A stretch of 64,000 nt of DNA from Lactonifactor longoviformis DSM 17459 (GTDB lineage: Bacteria; Bacillota; Clostridia; Lachnospirales; Lachnospiraceae), in assembly GCF_900129135.1 (NCBI RefSeq), contig NZ_FQVI01000003.1, positions 186,001-250,000 on the forward strand, in the 5' to 3' direction. Positions 18,009 through 26,773 of the stretch are shown piece by piece. How positions within the stretch are numbered: the stretch's first letter is position 1; each line of letters starts with the position of its first letter. The notes beneath the pieces were generated by a model, which was not told the origin of the DNA, searched no databases, and saw only the letters and a list, made by a program, of their open reading frames with translations. The position numbers and the translations under genes were made by a program.

Positions 18009-18028
18009 AGGTTCCTCCGATTCGATGT

Positions 18029-18094
18029 TAACGTAACAAAAATCAGAATATCAATTATGTTTCTAATGTATACCTCACGGCGGGATATTGTCAA
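18029..18094 (-). promoter_or_regulatory. mtaD promoter and nearby operator-like site
   Basis: On the minus strand TTGACA (18094-18089), a 16-bp spacer and TATACA (18072-18067) form the promoter. A GTTAACGTAAC element (18028-18038) in the leader resembles the TACGTA sites on the other side of the intergenic region, so the cluster 1 LacI protein might also touch mtaD. That is inference. Confidence 0.55.
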
Positions 18095-18179
18095 TTGTGA
18101 AAAATGTCAATAAATGCGTACGTAAATCATAAGAAAGTAACAAAAATGTAAACGAGGGAAAAGAAATAGAGAAAATCAA

Positions 18180-18208
18180 TTGACAAGTTTAGTAAAAAGA
18201 TGTATGTT
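18180..18208 (+). promoter_or_regulatory. Cluster 1 promoter
   Basis: A perfect TTGACA (18180-18185), 17-bp spacer and TATGTT (18203-18208) precede the solute-binding protein gene. Expected RNA start is near 18215, inside the TACGTA operator pair. The 282-bp gap to mtaD otherwise holds only control signals. Confidence 0.75.
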
Positions 18209-18230
18209 TGTTACGTAAACATGATACGTA
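18206..18230 (+). promoter_or_regulatory. LacI-type operators at the cluster 1 promoter
   Basis: Two TACGTA cores at 18212-18217 (within GTTTGTTACGTAAACATG) and 18225-18230 lie 13 bp apart, immediately downstream of the -10 element. A third TACGTA is at 18119-18124. LacI-family repressors typically bind even palindromes with a central CG, and a LacI gene lies in this operon at 24805. Assignment of the site to that regulator is inferred. Confidence 0.55.
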
Positions 18231-18290
18231 AAATTTACGAAACAAAAAAGTAACAAAAGAAAAATATAAGGATAAGAAGGAGGAAATGAA

Positions 18291-19685
18291 ATGAAGAAAA
18301 CGAAAAAAGCTCTTGCCATGCTCATGGCCGCTGCTATGGCAGCAACTGTATTCACCGGGTGCGGGAAGGAAGAAGAGCAAAAAGGATCACAGGAATCTGC
18401 CTCTTCCAAAGAAGAGGGGGATTCCTCGGGAAAAAAGGAATTGTCCATGTGGTTCTGGGGCGCATCTGATTATCAGAGGGAAGCTATGGACAAGTATCTC
18501 ATTCAGGCGTTTAATGAATCCCAGGATGAGTATGAGCTGACTGTAGAGTACCGGGCATCTGTGGATAATGATATTGCAGTTGCCCTGTCAGGAGGAGAGG
18601 GGCCCGATATTGTATATGGTTCAGGCCCGGCCTTTGTAGCAGGATACGCGGCGGAAGGCTTGTTTCTGAATCTCGACAAGTATTCAGAACAGTATGGCTG
18701 GAAGGAGCGTGTGCTGGATCCCTGTTATGAGATCTGTACGATAGACGGAAGTCTTTACAGTATACCGGGCGCATTGACCTCCACCGGTGTGTTCTATAAC
18801 AAGAAGGTTCTCGAAGATAACGGCTGGGAGGTGCCGGCAACTTATGAACAGCTGGTAGACATTATGGAACAGGCAAAGGAGAAGGGGCTTTATGCGGGTC
18901 TTACCGGAGCCAAGGACTGGCGGTATACCAATGAGATGTATGTGGGGATGATGCTGACCCATGTGGCAGGTCCTGAAGTCATGTATAAGGTTCTTACCGG
19001 TGAGCAGAAGTGGAATTCCCCTGAGGTTGCTGAGGCTATGAATGTGTTGGTGGACTGGTATAAGAATGGATATCTTGCCGGGGATGATTACTGGAACTTT
19101 GACTTTAATGAAGCGGCTATGATGCTTGCCAACGAGCAGTCTCCTTTCTTCTACGGTGCGCTTAATGTATTTCAGTTTATTAAAAACATAGCCACAGAGG
19201 AACAGTGTGATAACATTGGATTCTTCCCCCTGCCCAATTATGACGGCAGTACAGATCACAGAGCATCCCTGGGTTCCATCTGTTCTTTCTCTATTAATTC
19301 TCAGTGCAAAAACCCGGACGGGGCGGCTATGGTTCTGGATTATATGCTTACCTCTGATTTTTCAGCGGGAATGTCCTCCCAGTGGCCCGGCTATTGGGGA
19401 ATGCCTCTGAAGGATCTTACGCAGATTGATATGGAACAGTATCAGGGAATTTACAAAGAATATATGAAAACCTGCACGGATATTGTGAAATCCCTGGATG
19501 AGGGTGACTTTGCCTACGGCGCGGCTACCTGTTTCCCGGCGTCCACCTATGAGGCCTGCATTGATATTGATACGGTATGGTTTGGAGAGGCCACGGTGGA
19601 GGAATATCTGGATAATATGGATAAGGCTTTTGCAGAGGACGTAGAGAAGAAATCTGTAGCCACCATTCCTAAACCTGCATTCTAA
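18291..19685 (+). CDS. Sugar-type ABC transporter solute-binding lipoprotein (cluster 1)
   Basis: 464 residues. A lipoprotein signal with lipobox FTGC (Cys about residue 24) anchors it outside the membrane. The mature part starts MWFWGASDYQREAMDKYL and is a family 1 extracellular solute-binding protein. It is clearly paralogous to the cluster 2 protein at 50802 (shared MWFWG, SGPDIVY/EGPDIVYGSGP, LDKYxEQYGWK, TxDGSLYSIP). AGGAGG lies before ATG 18291. It heads an operon regulated from the LacI operator pair. The ligand is presumably the compound processed by the downstream N-glycoside-cleaving enzymes. Confidence 0.93.
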   Translation: MKKTKKALAMLMAAAMAATVFTGCGKEEEQKGSQESASSKEEGDSSGKKELSMWFWGASDYQREAMDKYLIQAFNESQDEYELTVEYRASVDNDIAVALSGGEGPDIVYGSGPAFVAGYAAEGLFLNLDKYSEQYGWKERVLDPCYEICTIDGSLYSIPGALTSTGVFYNKKVLEDNGWEVPATYEQLVDIMEQAKEKGLYAGLTGAKDWRYTNEMYVGMMLTHVAGPEVMYKVLTGEQKWNSPEVAEAMNVLVDWYKNGYLAGDDYWNFDFNEAAMMLANEQSPFFYGALNVFQFIKNIATEEQCDNIGFFPLPNYDGSTDHRASLGSICSFSINSQCKNPDGAAMVLDYMLTSDFSAGMSSQWPGYWGMPLKDLTQIDMEQYQGIYKEYMKTCTDIVKSLDEGDFAYGAATCFPASTYEACIDIDTVWFGEATVEEYLDNMDKAFAEDVEKKSVATIPKPAF

Positions 19686-19698
19686 TTTACTTAGCATA

Positions 19699-19732
19699 AC
19701 TGGGGACGGGGCAGGGAGCTGCCCCTCCCAGT
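19699..19732 (+). terminator. Intercistronic stem-loop after the cluster 1 binding protein
   Basis: GGGGCAG (19708-19714) pairs with CTGCCCC (19719-19725) around a GGAG tetraloop; ACTGGG/CCCAGT extends the stem outward. With no U-tract it is more likely an mRNA-stabilising or partial-termination structure that raises binding-protein expression relative to the permeases. Confidence 0.5.
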
Positions 19733-19747
19733 AAGACGGAGAAGCTT

Positions 19748-20620
19748 ATGAAGAAAAAAGATTCAAAATATATTCTTTTTATGTTGCCGGCTATCCTTAT
19801 CAGCGCCAGCGTTGTAGTTTTACCGGGAATAAATACCATATATTCCTCTTTTACAGACTGGAATGGATTTGCAGCCAAAAAGAATTTTATCGGACTGGCA
19901 AATTATATCAGCCTGTTCCAGGACAAATATTTCTGGATTGCTCTGAAAAATAATCTGATCTGGATGGCTCTGTTTCTCACCGTGCCGGTGGTGATAGGAA
20001 TGGGAGTTGCCCTTCTTCTTTTAAACAGAAAGAAAGGTCGGAATATGCTGCAGATGATTATGCTGATTCCCTACGTACTGGCACCTGTGGTGACCGCTAT
20101 GATATGGAAAAATATTATATACAGTCCTACCTCTGGTCTCCTTCAGTTTATCAATCAGATGGATCTGGGATTTGTGCTGAAAACACCTCTGACCAGCAAG
20201 AACTTTGGACTTATTGCTGTGGCAGCCGTAGATATCTGGCATTTCTGGAGTTATCTGATGATTATCTATCTGGCATCTCTGCGGCAGGTTTCTGAGGATC
20301 AGGTAGAAGCGGCTAAGCTGGACGGAGCCAATGCCTTTCAGAGGTTTCGGTATGTATATTATCCCAATATCAGGCCTACGGTACGGCTGATGCAGATTAT
20401 GATTGTGATCTTCTCCTTCCTGGCCTTCGACTATGTTCAGCTGATGACTCAGGGAGGGCCGGCCCATTATACGGAGGTGCTGAGCACCCTTGCCTATTCC
20501 GCTGCCTTCAGTGAGCGGAAGATCGGAATGGCTTCCTCCATTTCCATTGTCATGAGCTTCTTCGGCCTGATTGCGTCTGTGGTATATATGAAGTTAAGCA
20601 GAGGGGAGGAAAGGGATTAG
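19748..20620 (+). CDS. ABC transporter permease, MalF/UgpA type (cluster 1)
   Basis: 290 residues, six predicted membrane helices, binding-protein-dependent transport inner membrane component. The EAA loop that contacts the ATPase reads EAAKLDGANAFQRF around residue 190. Start ATG 19748 follows a GACGGAGAAG ribosome site. The next permease begins 2 bp downstream, so the pair is co-translated. No ATPase gene accompanies it. Confidence 0.93.
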   Translation: MKKKDSKYILFMLPAILISASVVVLPGINTIYSSFTDWNGFAAKKNFIGLANYISLFQDKYFWIALKNNLIWMALFLTVPVVIGMGVALLLLNRKKGRNMLQMIMLIPYVLAPVVTAMIWKNIIYSPTSGLLQFINQMDLGFVLKTPLTSKNFGLIAVAAVDIWHFWSYLMIIYLASLRQVSEDQVEAAKLDGANAFQRFRYVYYPNIRPTVRLMQIMIVIFSFLAFDYVQLMTQGGPAHYTEVLSTLAYSAAFSERKIGMASSISIVMSFFGLIASVVYMKLSRGEERD

Positions 20621-20622
20621 TT

Positions 20623-21453
20623 ATGAAGAGAAAAAAACGTACGGCGATTTTTCAGTGGATCATCATTGCCCTATTGATATTTATTGTTTTGTTTCCCCTG
20701 TATCTGGTAGTGATAAACGCATTCAAGCCTCATGCTGATATTGTCACCAATCCCATTAGTTTTCCAAAGTCTGCTTTCCTGGACAACTTTTCCAAGGCCT
20801 GGAGAACGGCTGGTTTTTCAAGAGGATTTTTTAACAGTATCCGCCTTGTGGTCACGACCGCCCTAATTGTGCTGGCGGCCTCTGCCTTTGCAGGATATGC
20901 CCTGGGGACAAAAAGGTTTACAGGGAAAGGGCTCTTGCTTTCGTATTTTCTCCTGGCTATGACCATACCGGTGCAGTTATTCCTGTTCCCTCTCTATGGT
21001 GTATTTGCCAAATTGGATTTAATTGGAAATATCTATGCAGTTTCCTTTGTGATTGCCGCCATCAATATACCTCTGGCAGTAATGCTTATGCGCACCTTTT
21101 TCGTTGGGGTGCCTATGCAGCTGGAGGAGTCGGCCATGCTGGACGGGGCCAATACCCGGCAGATTCTGTTCCAGATTATTTTTCCCTGTGTGAAGCCAGG
21201 ATTCATTACCGTAGCAGTGATAGTCATATTAAATGCATGGAATGAATATCTGATTTCTTCTACTTTTCTGCAGGGAGAAAAGAACTTTACAGCCACACTG
21301 GGGTATCTGTCTCTGAACGGAGGCTCTGTTACCTTTGACCAGGGGATGAAGATGGCAGGTTCCCTGATTATTGTGATACCAATCCTCATCTTCTTTCTGT
21401 CTCTGCAGAGGTATGTGGTGGATGGTCTCACTGCAGGATCAGTAAAAGAATAG
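20623..21453 (+). CDS. ABC transporter permease, MalG type (cluster 1)
   Basis: 276 residues with about six membrane helices. EAA loop EESAMLDGANTRQILFQI around residue 167. The N-terminal KRTAIFQWIII segment and the ending VVDGLTAGSVKE are typical of the carbohydrate uptake CUT1 inner membrane proteins. It forms the heterodimeric channel with the preceding permease and must share an ATPase encoded elsewhere, such as an MsmK-type protein. Confidence 0.93.
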   Translation: MKRKKRTAIFQWIIIALLIFIVLFPLYLVVINAFKPHADIVTNPISFPKSAFLDNFSKAWRTAGFSRGFFNSIRLVVTTALIVLAASAFAGYALGTKRFTGKGLLLSYFLLAMTIPVQLFLFPLYGVFAKLDLIGNIYAVSFVIAAINIPLAVMLMRTFFVGVPMQLEESAMLDGANTRQILFQIIFPCVKPGFITVAVIVILNAWNEYLISSTFLQGEKNFTATLGYLSLNGGSVTFDQGMKMAGSLIIVIPILIFFLSLQRYVVDGLTAGSVKE

Positions 21454-21475
21454 AAAAAGGAGGAGTAAGAAACGA

Positions 21476-22618
21476 ATGGTACGAGAAGAATACGATAACC
21501 CTATGGCTCAAAATGTGCGGGACGTCCCAGGTCTCTGTGTCAGCCAGTGCAGGCTGATAGAGGAGGCTTCCCGTCTTACGGTATCTGCCGGGGAGATCTG
21601 GGATTTGGGCAGAATCATTGTGACAGGCTGCGGAGACTCTTATGCTGCAGGCCTGGCCATGAAGCCGGCGATAGAAGTTCTGACCGGACTGCCTGTGGAA
21701 GTGATATCCGCAGTGGATCTGGCCCGGTATACTCCCTCGGAGCTGCTGACAAGACAGAAAGGCACCCCTCTGGTACTGGCAGTGAGCAACTCCGGAAAGG
21801 TAGCACGGCTGGGGGAGGCCATAGAGAGAGCGGGGAACTACGGATGTCTTACCGTTGCCGTCACCGGCAGCAGGGAATCCAGACTGGCCCGTGTATCCAA
21901 AAAAGTAGTGGAGTTATCCATTCCGGAGTTTGTATCCGGAAACGGGGTGAGAAGTTATCTGGTATCTATGCTTGCCCTGCTGATTATAGCAATCCGCATA
22001 GGGGAAGTAAAAGGCAGGTATACGATGGAGGCTTCCCAGAGCATAAGAGATGAAATCTGTGTCTATGCGGAGGAATTCAGGAACATAATGCCTGATCTGG
22101 ATGAGCAGATGTTCAGGGCCGCAGAGAAATATGCTTCCAAGGAGCTGTTTGACTTTATTGGATCCGGGGGAAACACAGGCACTGCCTGGTTTTCCCAGGC
22201 CAAAATCATTGAGGCTACAGGAGAGTGGGCGACATACAGCGACACGGAAGGGTGGATGCATCTGAACTGCTTTTTCAAGCATCTCTCCAGAAAGCTTACC
22301 GTTCAGTACGCGTCGGCAAAGGGACCGGAACTTAGCCGGTCAAAGGAACTTATGACCGCGATCTCAGAAATGAAGATGGATTTCTGTGTGATAACAGACA
22401 GCAGAGACCTGGTGCTGCCGGAAGGCACAGAGCGGATATGGATACCCGGCTGCCAGAAAGACTGGATGTGGCCTCTGCTGAATTACCTTCCTGTGTCGCT
22501 TTTGGCGGGTTATCTCTGCGAACTGAAGGGGGAGGCCTATGGAAGAGGATGCCGGGACAGCTGGAAGGTGTGCGGAACAACAAAGCTTCTCACAGAAAGC
22601 AGAATAGAGATTCTATAG
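21476..22618 (+). CDS. SIS domain sugar-phosphate isomerase/deglycase-like protein (cluster 1)
   Basis: 380 residues with two SIS domains. The first shows TGCGDSYAAG (about residue 45) and LAVSNSGKVARLGEA (about residue 100). The second starts around FIGSGGNTGTAWFSQAK, with the downstream Glu and His in EWATYSDTEGWMHL. SIS proteins of this arrangement isomerise or deglycate amino-sugar or fructosamine phosphates. GGAGGAG precedes ATG 21476. The paralogue in cluster 2 starts at 58685. The natural substrate is unknown; co-occurrence with PfkB-like proteins recalls fructosamine-type pathways. Confidence 0.85.
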   Translation: MVREEYDNPMAQNVRDVPGLCVSQCRLIEEASRLTVSAGEIWDLGRIIVTGCGDSYAAGLAMKPAIEVLTGLPVEVISAVDLARYTPSELLTRQKGTPLVLAVSNSGKVARLGEAIERAGNYGCLTVAVTGSRESRLARVSKKVVELSIPEFVSGNGVRSYLVSMLALLIIAIRIGEVKGRYTMEASQSIRDEICVYAEEFRNIMPDLDEQMFRAAEKYASKELFDFIGSGGNTGTAWFSQAKIIEATGEWATYSDTEGWMHLNCFFKHLSRKLTVQYASAKGPELSRSKELMTAISEMKMDFCVITDSRDLVLPEGTERIWIPGCQKDWMWPLLNYLPVSLLAGYLCELKGEAYGRGCRDSWKVCGTTKLLTESRIEIL

Positions 22619-22628
22619 GAGATAAGTT

Positions 22629-23033
22629 ATGATTAAGGAGTTCAGATTTTCTACAAAGAAGGACGATGTCTTCTGTCTCACCGGGTATGTGGAGGAGGCA
22701 ATAAAAGAGAGTCAGATTCAGGAGGGGATGTGTATGGTGCATATTCCTCATACAACCGCAGGACTCTGCCTAACTTCAAAATGGGATGAAACAGATTTTG
22801 GGGATATCAAAGGAGAACTGCGGCGGATTGTGCCCACCAGGGTAGATTTTTGCCACCAGTTTGACACTCCCGAGGATGCGGCAGGACATATCAAATCGGT
22901 TCTTACCGGCTGCACACTGCCGGTTCTGATCAAAGACGGAAAGGCCCTTCTGGGAAGCTCCCAGGGGATCTATTTTCTGGAATTTGACGGACCCAGAAAC
23001 CGCATGTGCTATGTAAAGGCATTTGCCTGTTAG
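22629..23033 (+). CDS. YjbQ / UPF0047 family protein (full length, cluster 1)
   Basis: 134 residues, the normal length of the family. The conserved HTTAG motif starts at His41 and is followed by ETDFGDIKGEL; the C-terminal signature GSSQGIYFLEFDGPRNR is intact. Some YjbQ proteins show secondary thiamine phosphate synthase activity, but the cellular role of the family is unclear. It starts 10 bp after the SIS gene. Compare the deleted copy in cluster 2 at 60457. Confidence 0.88.
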   Translation: MIKEFRFSTKKDDVFCLTGYVEEAIKESQIQEGMCMVHIPHTTAGLCLTSKWDETDFGDIKGELRRIVPTRVDFCHQFDTPEDAAGHIKSVLTGCTLPVLIKDGKALLGSSQGIYFLEFDGPRNRMCYVKAFAC

Positions 23034-23071
23034 CGGAAGTATATGCAAAAAGTAAAGAAATGAGGTTATAG

Positions 23072-24064
23072 TTGTCTATGGAAAGAAAAAAATTAATACT
23101 AAACTGTGATCCGGGGACGGATGATTCCGTATGTATTATTATGGGGCTTACTCATCCGGGAATTGATCTGCTGGGGATTACGGCTGAAAGCGGGAACCTG
23201 CCTGCAAGTAAAAGCTGTGCCAATGCCCTCAGGATTCTGGAACTTATGGAACGCCCGGATATTCCTGTGGCCAAGGGAATGGAGCACCCTCTGGTAAGAG
23301 AGTATCCAAAAGATCCCTATTCCCACGGAAAAGACGGACTGGGAAATCATTTTTTTCCGGAACCTGAGTTAAAGCCGGATCCAAGATATGCGGCACAGAT
23401 GATCATAGACCTGGTGGAGCAGTTTCCCGGGGAGGTCACCATCCTGTCTACTGCTCCATTGACAAATATTGCACTGGCATTTATGCTAAAACCAGACATT
23501 ATTCCTATGGTTAAAGAGGTATATCACCTGGGCGGTGCATATGGGGTCACGGATTATGCATTTCTCAATGCAACAGGGGACAATCCTATGAGTGAATGGA
23601 ACGTTTATGTGGATCCTGAGGCGGCAAAGGCAGTATATGAGTCCGGGGTAAAGCTGACAACCATAGGCTTGGATGTAGCGTTCAATCCGGAATGGGTAAA
23701 CATCCGGGAAGAGGCGCTTAAAAAGCTGGAAAAATTGAATACCAAAGCGTCCAGATATGTGCTTGAGATTATAGATTATGTGGATAAGAACAATTCACTG
23801 CCGGACCTGTTCAATAATGGTCCGATTGACACGGTAGCTATGTGTGCGGTGATACAGCCTGACATCATAGAAACCAGAGAGATCCATGTGGAGGTGGACA
23901 CCAGTGACAATCAGCTCACCAGAGGAATGACCCTGTGGGACAGAAGAAACCATTTTAAATGGACACATATTCCCAGGATATGGACGGCCTGCGCAATTGA
24001 CAGTGAACGCTATCAGAGAACCTTTGTGGAAGCCGTAGGGGGGAAACCCTATGATGAAATCTGA
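23072..24064 (+). CDS. Inosine-uridine-preferring nucleoside hydrolase family protein
   Basis: 330 residues. The calcium/ribose site NCDPGTDDS near the N-terminus and the NPMSEWNVYVDPEAA motif around residue 175 are those of nucleoside hydrolases, which cleave the N-glycosidic bond of ribonucleosides to base and ribose. The TTG at 23072 has better spacing (6 nt) from GAGG than the ATG at 23078, so either could initiate. It overlaps deoD by 14 bp. No signal peptide, so it should be cytoplasmic. Confidence 0.9.
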   Translation: MSMERKKLILNCDPGTDDSVCIIMGLTHPGIDLLGITAESGNLPASKSCANALRILELMERPDIPVAKGMEHPLVREYPKDPYSHGKDGLGNHFFPEPELKPDPRYAAQMIIDLVEQFPGEVTILSTAPLTNIALAFMLKPDIIPMVKEVYHLGGAYGVTDYAFLNATGDNPMSEWNVYVDPEAAKAVYESGVKLTTIGLDVAFNPEWVNIREEALKKLEKLNTKASRYVLEIIDYVDKNNSLPDLFNNGPIDTVAMCAVIQPDIIETREIHVEVDTSDNQLTRGMTLWDRRNHFKWTHIPRIWTACAIDSERYQRTFVEAVGGKPYDEI

Positions 24065-24782
24065 CGGCACAAAGAGGGAGACACCAACCCTGCATAATCA
24101 GGCGGAGAAGGGGCAGATAGCGGAATGCGTGCTCATGCCCGGGGATCCGCAGCGGGCACGTTTTATCGCAGAGAACTATCTTGCCGATGCCAGGCTGGTC
24201 AGTGAGGTCAGAGGCATTTATGCCTACACAGGCAGCTGCCGGGGCAGGAAAGTGTCCGTCATGGCCAGCGGTATGGGGGCAGGATCTATGGGAATATACT
24301 CTTATGAGCTCTTTCAGTTTTACGGTGTGGAAAAGATTATAAGGGTGGGATCCGCAGGGGGATTATCTCCTCATCTGGCTCTCAGAGATATTGTGATAGG
24401 CACTGCATCCAGCACGGATACAGGATATGCCCTCCAGTACGGTCTGCCCGGAACTCTTGCCCCATGCGGGGACTTCGGGCTGGCAAGAAAAGCTTTTGAC
24501 TATGCCGAAAAAAAGGGGCTTGGGTGCCGGGCGGGGATGCTTTTTTCAGGAGAGGCCTTCTACTATGAGGAGGAAATTCTCAGAAAATGGGCACAGATGG
24601 GAGCACTGGCAGTGGAGATGGAGTCGGCTGCGCTGTATATGAATGCGGCAAAGACTCATAAAAAAGCATTGGCAATTTGCACGATTTCTGATTTGGTATT
24701 CTCTGGCGAAAAATGCAGCGTGGAAGAAAGGCAGAACAGCTTTGATGACATGATAAAGATGGCCTTATCTATAATTACATAA
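24051..24782 (+). CDS. deoD: Purine nucleoside phosphorylase, DeoD type
   Basis: 243 residues. Shows MPGDPQRARFIAENY (phosphate site), RVGSAGGL, AVEMESAALYM with the ribose-binding Glu residues, and CTISDLVFSGE containing the catalytic-position Asp. The family cleaves purine nucleosides with phosphate to base and ribose-1-phosphate, as a hexamer. It lies between the nucleoside hydrolase and the LacI gene in one operon. DeoD here is canonical, unlike the divergent phosphorylase-like protein at 26770. Confidence 0.92.
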   Translation: MMKSDGTKRETPTLHNQAEKGQIAECVLMPGDPQRARFIAENYLADARLVSEVRGIYAYTGSCRGRKVSVMASGMGAGSMGIYSYELFQFYGVEKIIRVGSAGGLSPHLALRDIVIGTASSTDTGYALQYGLPGTLAPCGDFGLARKAFDYAEKKGLGCRAGMLFSGEAFYYEEEILRKWAQMGALAVEMESAALYMNAAKTHKKALAICTISDLVFSGEKCSVEERQNSFDDMIKMALSIIT

Positions 24783-24804
24783 TCGGGGGAAAGGAAATAA
24801 GAAA

Positions 24805-25809
24805 ATGGCAAGTTCAAAGTATACCGTACGGGATCTGGCGAGAGATGCAGGAGTGTCAATTGCCACCGTATCCCGTTATATCAATCAGGATTACGCTTCT
24901 ATGAGTGAGAGTACCCGCAAAAAGCTGGATGAGTTAGCGGAAAAGAATGGATATGTGAATGCAAAGATGAAAACCCCGGCCAATATCGCTGTGGTGATTC
25001 CTGATATTACAGATCCTTTTTTCGCACAAATCGTGGAGGCTGTAGAGAAGTGTTCCGAAACCTACAATTATAATGTGCAGCTTTGCCTGAGCCAGGAATC
25101 CTTTGAGAGAGAAAAGCAGTACATCAAAAAACTGATTCAGCAGAATGTGCAGGGAATCGTCTACATGAGTACTGTAAATGAGGAAAAAAACTGTTACGAT
25201 ATGCTCAAAGATGCGGGGAAGCCCTTCGTGGTGCTAGACAGCTACCTGTCAGAGTATAACGTGCCGGCCCTGGTATTCTCCAATGGCGTATGGGGCATGT
25301 ACGAAGCAACAAAACATCTGATAGAAAACGGCCACACACAGATCGCGTATATCTCAGGCCTGCGTTTTCATATGTTTGAGCATTACCGGTATCAGGGATA
25401 CGTAAATGCCCTGCTGGATTCCGGTCTTGCAGTGAATCCCAATCTGGTGAAATTTGTGGGGTTCGGTATGCTGGACGGAGTAAAATGCTTTCGGGAGCTT
25501 ATGGAGAGTAAAAACAAGTTTACTGCAGTGATCTGTGAAAATGATGTGCTGGCAATGGGTGTCTATAAGGTGTGCGCACAGATGGGGCTTGGAATCCCGG
25601 AGGACTTATCAATCATTGGCTACAACAATACGATACTGTCTGAGTGTGCCCAGCCGGCCATGACGTCGGTGGACCAGCACGTGGATGATATGATTCAGAC
25701 AGCCGTGGATCTTTTAATGAAGCAGATCCACAATGAACCAATTACAGATAAGATTATCCGGATTGCTCCGTCTCTTGTAAAGAGAGATTCTGTAAAAAAA
25801 ATCAACTGA
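24805..25809 (+). CDS. LacI family transcriptional regulator (cluster 1)
   Basis: 334 residues. The N-terminal helix-turn-helix reads TVRDLARDAGVSIATVSRYI, followed by a periplasmic-binding-protein-like effector domain (IAVVIPDITDPFFAQIVEAV from about residue 57). It is embedded within the operon, 22 bp after deoD and 22 bp before the PfkB-like gene, so it is probably autoregulated with the cluster. Likely target: the TACGTA sites at 18119-18230. Confidence 0.92.
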   Translation: MASSKYTVRDLARDAGVSIATVSRYINQDYASMSESTRKKLDELAEKNGYVNAKMKTPANIAVVIPDITDPFFAQIVEAVEKCSETYNYNVQLCLSQESFEREKQYIKKLIQQNVQGIVYMSTVNEEKNCYDMLKDAGKPFVVLDSYLSEYNVPALVFSNGVWGMYEATKHLIENGHTQIAYISGLRFHMFEHYRYQGYVNALLDSGLAVNPNLVKFVGFGMLDGVKCFRELMESKNKFTAVICENDVLAMGVYKVCAQMGLGIPEDLSIIGYNNTILSECAQPAMTSVDQHVDDMIQTAVDLLMKQIHNEPITDKIIRIAPSLVKRDSVKKIN

Positions 25810-25831
25810 ATATAGAATAGGAGAAGGAGAT

Positions 25832-26773
25832 ATGGCAGATTACGTGATTGCCGGCAATGCTGCTGTAGATAAGATAACGTTTGCCGATGGAACAAGCACC
25901 GGTTTTATGCCTGGAGGAGCTACCCTGTTTGCCCTTACCGGGATCCAGCTGTGGACAGACAGTGTGCTGATGTGCGGGGGATTCGGTGCGGATTATATGG
26001 AGCATATGGGAGACTGGATGGAGCGCAACCAGATTGACCGGAGAGGATTTCATGTGAGAGATCCCAGAAATCCTTTAAATTATCTGGTGTACAGAGACAG
26101 CGGAGACTGGTATTCCTATACAGAATATGGAAACGAGCATTATGAAAGCCTGGACTGTGATCCCCAAAAGGACCATTTGCGGGACTTTTTGGAAGGGACA
26201 AAGGGGGTCTACTGCTTTCGGGCGGATGATCCGGACTTTTTTGGACAGATGGCAGAACTGAGAAATGAGTTCGGCTTTCGGTTCATGTGGGAAATCAAGG
26301 CCACTATTACCGTGCCGGAAAAGCTTCCGGTGATCCGAAGAATCCTGAAGAATATAGACGCATTTTCTATTAACCGCAGAGAGGCGTACCGACTGTTTGG
26401 TGTGGAGGAAGACAGCGAAGCCATCCGGGCTCTGCAGGGACTTGAGCTGCCTATGGCAGTATATCGGATTGGATCAAAGGGACTTTACATTATCCAAGGG
26501 GAAGAGGTGTTTTTTGCCCCCAGCTTTCAGAAATATTCCGTGGTGGATGTGACCGGATGCGGAAACAGTTCTACTGCCGCAGCTTTTTACGCCTGGTGTG
26601 AGAATATGGATGTCTGCGGAATTGCTGCCGCGGCTAATATTACCGCAGGAATGAATCTGCGATACCAGGGGGCCATGGAACTGACCCCGGAGAATAAGAG
26701 AATCGCCCGGGAGGAAAAGAAAGAGCTGGAAAACCGATACAGAGAAGGCATTATGGAGGCAGGAATGGTATGA
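25832..26773 (+). CDS. PfkB-family sugar kinase-like protein with GAGD to GCGN change (cluster 1)
   Basis: 313 residues with the ribokinase fold: IAGNAAVDKI at the N-terminus, PGGATLFALTG, and the C-terminal signature VVDVTGCGNSSTAAAF. The normal DTxGAGD signature has Asp as catalytic base; here the position is Asn245. The cluster 2 paralogue (56067) has the same Asp-to-Asn change (Asn241), so it is a shared feature of this branch. It may be a non-catalytic or altered-mechanism member. It overlaps the next gene by 4 bp (ATGA), which points to a paired function with the phosphorylase-like protein. Confidence 0.85.
   Translation: MADYVIAGNAAVDKITFADGTSTGFMPGGATLFALTGIQLWTDSVLMCGGFGADYMEHMGDWMERNQIDRRGFHVRDPRNPLNYLVYRDSGDWYSYTEYGNEHYESLDCDPQKDHLRDFLEGTKGVYCFRADDPDFFGQMAELRNEFGFRFMWEIKATITVPEKLPVIRRILKNIDAFSINRREAYRLFGVEEDSEAIRALQGLELPMAVYRIGSKGLYIIQGEEVFFAPSFQKYSVVDVTGCGNSSTAAAFYAWCENMDVCGIAAAANITAGMNLRYQGAMELTPENKRIAREEKKELENRYREGIMEAGMV

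Noticed and set aside
22629-23033. Thiamine-related regulation of the YjbQ genes
   Set aside because: No TPP riboswitch or other thi genes are present.
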